Assembly (NCBI GenBank): GCA_033030425.1
Contig: JAUFSD010000002.1
Span: forward strand, 992,001 to 1,056,000
Length of the DNA: 64,000 nucleotides
Reading direction: 5' to 3'
Source of the DNA: Verpa conica
Lineage: Eukaryota > Ascomycota > Pezizomycetes > Pezizales > Morchellaceae
Notes under the pieces: generated by a model
Database searches by the model: none
Told to the model about the DNA's origin: nothing
What the model saw: only the letters and a program-made list of their open reading frames with translations
Program-made: the position numbers and the translations under genes
In this document: in pieces, positions 60,427 through 64,000 of the stretch
Position numbering within the stretch: position 1 is the stretch's first letter
Layout: the number at the start of each line of letters is the position of its first letter

Positions 60427-61830
60427 TTACAATTTCTGTGAGCACTGGATTATCGTATCCCTAATACTTGGGGTATCAATATACTCATCAGTTGCGTGGC
60501 GGAGTTCAGGTAGCTTTTTCCACTCATCCAGCCCAATACTACCCATATTACCTTCAACATTAAATCTGTAATAGTTCTTCCGGAACTCCCTGTTATTATC
60601 ATCATTCAAAATCTCCAAATGTTTCGCTTCCGTATCGGTAGCCAATGCCAAGAGAGTCCACCCTATCAACCCGAACCCACCCGTCACCCATTTCCCAAAC
60701 TTCCGCAAAAGACTACGGTCTTCCGCAGCTTTATCAACTTTCCCAGTGCCGATAGAAACAACACACCTCGGCTGCGGGGAGTCGAGCTCTTGTTCCACCT
60801 CATCTTTAACCCTAATTATTGGGTTGTTGCTCGTCATGCCGCCATCAAAGTATTCGTCCTCGATGCCATTAACGGTCACCTTCATTGGTGGGAAATAAAG
60901 AGGAGCGGCGGATGTAGCGCGGGCGGCTTCCCAGATAGCACACGTATCTGCGTCTCCGTCTTTTGTGGCATAGCTACGGAAACGAACTGTTTCGTTTGTA
61001 TCTTTCTTGACCGCGACGCAAAAGCTATTGTAGGAAGGAAAATGTTATAAATTTCCGCTAGCATTTGTTTTTGTTTTTTTTATAAAAAAGATCAAGGTAA
61101 GCTTACGTTTTGCAGACCTGTTTTCCTGGGTCAAAAATGCCAGCTTCCGATAGTGCTTTATTATGACTCTTGAGCTCGGTCTTTTCATCAGGGCTGAGGT
61201 TATTCTCAACGACTGTTTTGATAGAGTTTGCTAGTGCATCGCCACTGAACCAGGGATTTCCTCTCCAGGCGTCCCAGACCATTTTACCAGGGAGCTGGAA
61301 GCCGGTCTTGAAGATATCTTGCGAGAGCTTCTCGTATTGCAAAATGCAGCTATCCACGTCCATGCGCTATGAAGGATCATAAAGAGAATATATAAGAACA
61401 AACCTATACAAAATTACAAGCATTGGATGGAAAGATTGTGTGGTTGAAAGGTGGGACTATGTGTGCATTACTTGCTAGGTAGAAATAGATGCTCCAACTT
61501 ACAAGTCGGCCAAGCATGATTGCTATCAATCTAGAGAGGGCACTCCCATCATTAGGCTATTTTGATTGAGATAGAGTATATGTGTACACATACCCTCCTG
61601 TACTTGTCCCCGCGATAACATCGAAGTAGTCGCATGGCTTTGGTAGTGATGGAAGGTTGTCGCGTCTTTGGATCTCCCTCATTATTCGCCGGAGGATGAG
61701 AAGGCTTGAGTATCCGCGAACTCCGCCTCCGTCTATACGGGTATTTTTGTTAGTAGTTTCCTTTTATTCATCTCAGAGAAGTTTTCGTAATACCTAGAGA
61801 TAGTACACGTAGCGCTGGAGCGGATGACAT
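60427..61830 (-). CDS. Stand-alone patatin-like phospholipase
   Basis: Five exons (61830-61794, 61732-61594, 61530-61503, 61366-61107, 61024-60427) give 353 aa with every phase matching. Patatins are lipid acyl hydrolases with a Ser-Asp dyad. The oxyanion-hole motif DGGGVRGYS is at residues 13-21 and starts at the first splice junction. The nucleophile elbow GTSTG puts the serine at 56, and the catalytic Asp is in FDGG at 215. ATSAAPLYFPP and CVVSIGTG are further patatin blocks. Thus the active site looks complete. The third exon has just 28 nt (LIAIMLGRL). No signal peptide or membrane anchor is evident. In fungi this patatin type often heads NLR-like proteins with NACHT/NB-ARC and repeat domains; here the frame stops after the patatin domain, at CSQKL. 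The gene may be a free phospholipase or a solitary effector domain. Confidence 0.93.
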
Positions 61831-64000
61831 CACCGGATAATAATAAAGTCAAGAGAAATTTCAGTGTAATAGAAGTGCTATTACTAGTACATACAAGTAC
61901 TTAAGAAGGTGTAAAAACCTATAGGGTGACGAAAGCTCGAGTAATATATACGGCGCCCTCAAGTCAAAGAGACATACATACCCTCTCCCCATCCCCCCTC
62001 CAGCTACTACTTCTGAAAGTCACCTCAGCGCCACAACTTATCAGGCGACAAGATGAGTCAGGGTTTCGAATGAGCTCTGGGAAGTCCCGCAGAGAAACAC
62101 ACCTTTTGTTTTCATATTATATTTTTATTGGTTCTAGGTATAAGAATGACGTATGCAGCTTCAGTGCTATGGCGTGAACAAGACCTATCCCCTTCCTACA
62201 AATGTAAAATCATCCCCCAGTAAAGTAGCAAGGAAGACATAGAAATCTTCATTATTCATAATCTGTCGAAGTCTTGAATCCGCTTGCTCAATAGAGCCAA
62301 CGCCGGACGCACGCCCCGCAGCGTGCTCCTGACTATATTGTGACGAAAAAGAAGATTGTGGCTCCTGGTGGGCTGAGTGAGAGCGTGTTTAAATGCGGGT
62401 GGAGCTAGTAGAGAAACACACCTATAACAAGTCTTGATATATAGAACCTGGGCAAGGCTCTCCGAGACACAGTTTGTGTTACCTTATATTCGGTACCTAC
62501 ATTACGGTTAACTTCTAGCCAATACCCAAGTACCTAACAATGATCTACAGTAGTATTCCTTTTTATCAGCCTTAACTAGGTAGCGCAGAGCATTGTTCCC
62601 TTTGTTTTGTACTTTATTATCCCCGAAGTAAATAACGAGTCATCTCTCAAACCTGGAAATATGTTTTAGACATCCAGTGAGGTTGTCAGCTGGCTTGTGG
62701 TCGCATCTCGTGGTCTGAATGGAATTTCGGGTACAAATTCATGACCCTTTCCCCACAAACATCCCTGAATATTCCCAGGGTCCAGAGCAAGCCTTACCAC
62801 ATTTGAAGTTAACTATGAGAAGCGATCTACAGAGGGCAAGACCGATCGTAGCGAAACGGCAAAGCTTTCAGTAGAGGTGCTACTACCAAAAATATATCAG
62901 GAGATTGTGAAAAATGATATAATACGAGTCGCAAGCTAAAGCAAAAGTAAAGTTAGGAGATACAGAACCCCTCAGCTGAAACCGATGATGGATGGCAGAC
63001 GAGCCGTCGAAGTTGTTTCTAAACCCTAACCCTATTGCTGATGAAACAATAAAAAAAACAAGTCTGAACTCACCACGGCAGAGCGGATGAGGTATGCACG
63101 CCAATAAAACTTTGCGTACAAAGATCAGGCGGTGCGTAGTACCAAATCGTGCGAAACCAGAACTCAATGAAGGCCGCCTTGGTTCTTCATCCTCCCGTTT
63201 CGATTCTGATATTAGAAAACCGCTCAAGCAGTCCCTAAACCAGATCCATCATAGATTGTCACTCGATCACGAGGCCCGATCGACCGCAACACCCAGATTG
63301 TAAGGTACTTGCACGGGTAGGCATCAACGAGATATCACAGCCCAAGCCTTGATATCAAAACGAGCTTTGAAATAGCTCGAGTTGTGGATCGAAGCCGAAG
63401 CATCTACAAGTACAAGCATAGTATTATATTTAAGGTGTAAAAGAGACCCCACTGGCTTAATTTTTCGATCGATAGGGGTTTATATATATCGCTAGGGATT
63501 TTACGCCTTTTATAATTTTGATCTCTGTAAATACATGTAATTGTGTGTAGGTACGATGGTGGACCACTTTAGACACATCTATGGCTCATACTGGGTTACT
63601 AAGCGCCATCAAAAGGCCAGGTTTTTCTTTCCTCACTAGAACCCCTATACGACAGATATCTCATGTTGGAGTGAATCCCAGCCTTGTAAAAGACCACCGT
63701 CATCCGTACCTCTACTTTTACGAGATCGAGATATCTGAAACAGTATCTCTGGACCGGTCATATGAAACTAATAATTATAGTGCACCCTTTGTGGACTGCT
63801 GCCTTAGTTTGTGGCGTCTTTTGTGGAAATACTTTATTTCCATAATTAGGTGGTAATATAGGCGTAAATCCTTGAAGGTCTGAAAAGGGACGTGCTTCAC
63901 ATACCAATAGTAGAGCGAAGCGATAAGTTTCTCTGCAAGAAATAAAACGGCGCATTCCAATACAATATCCTAAGAATTTCATTTGAGGCCAGTAAGGGCA
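61831..64000. other. Intergenic region to window end
   Basis: The first few hundred bases are upstream of the patatin gene. The remainder has no supportable gene. Small open frames at 62.9-63.9 kb on both strands show no known domain. A two-unit CCCTAA-like word lies at about 63020-63033. Confidence 0.5.

Noticed and set aside
1..64000. CRISPR array, insertion sequences or bacterial operons
   Set aside because: No regularly spaced repeats and no transposase. All recognised genes are eukaryotic with spliceosomal introns.

Overview
The window looks like nuclear DNA of a filamentous ascomycete. Genes are split by short GT-AG introns (mostly 49-136 nt) that often carry a CTAAC/CTAAT-type branch site. 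Several products are typical of fungi: a Zn2Cys6 regulator, D-arabinono-1,4-lactone oxidase, a class II cAMP phosphodiesterase, a DUF4045-type gelsolin protein and a CPS1/DIP2 double adenylation protein. I reconstructed 12 protein-coding genes in 64 kb. That is sparse for an ascomycete, and the spaces between genes are long and often AT-rich. This would fit a repeat-rich genome such as a Pezizomycete, but the species assignment is inference only.

Layout: 1-8.1 kb is gene-free, AT-rich and repeat-decayed, with a foldback repeat at 2.9-3.4 kb. A Zn2Cys6 transcription factor (minus) lies at 8.1-10.7 kb. A small heat-shock protein with a heat-shock-element-like promoter follows at 15.5-16.2 kb. 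A 1375-aa DUF4045/gelsolin protein spans 17.7-22.1 kb and converges on ALO1 (minus, 23.1-24.9 kb). An NmrA-like oxidoreductase (28.5-29.7 kb) and an ARL2-type GTPase (31.2-32.2 kb) read rightward. A very large CPS1/DIP2-like gene (minus) fills 33.7-39.5 kb, then PDE1 (minus, 43.8-45.6 kb). After another AT-rich gap come SSH4/EAR1-like (minus, 50.9-52.6 kb) and RDH54 (plus, 54.6-57.4 kb), transcribed divergently. An aladin-like WD40 nucleoporin (plus, 57.7-59.9 kb) converges on a stand-alone patatin phospholipase (minus, 60.4-61.8 kb).

The genes are mostly housekeeping functions: stress protein, cAMP signalling, actin, tubulin-pathway GTPase, recombination, nuclear pore, ubiquitin adaptor, antioxidant synthesis and lipid metabolism. 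I see no biosynthetic cluster, operon-like unit, CRISPR array or intact transposon. Exon joins were worked out by hand from reading frame, splice dinucleotides and family conservation. All models are phase-consistent from start to stop except PDE1, for which no in-frame AUG could be found. The more unusual signals are a set of short pol III A-box-like elements sharing an ACGGCAA core, the foldback element, the asymmetric decay of the two adenylation domains in CPS1/DIP2, and a PKA-type site inside a low-complexity insert of PDE1.
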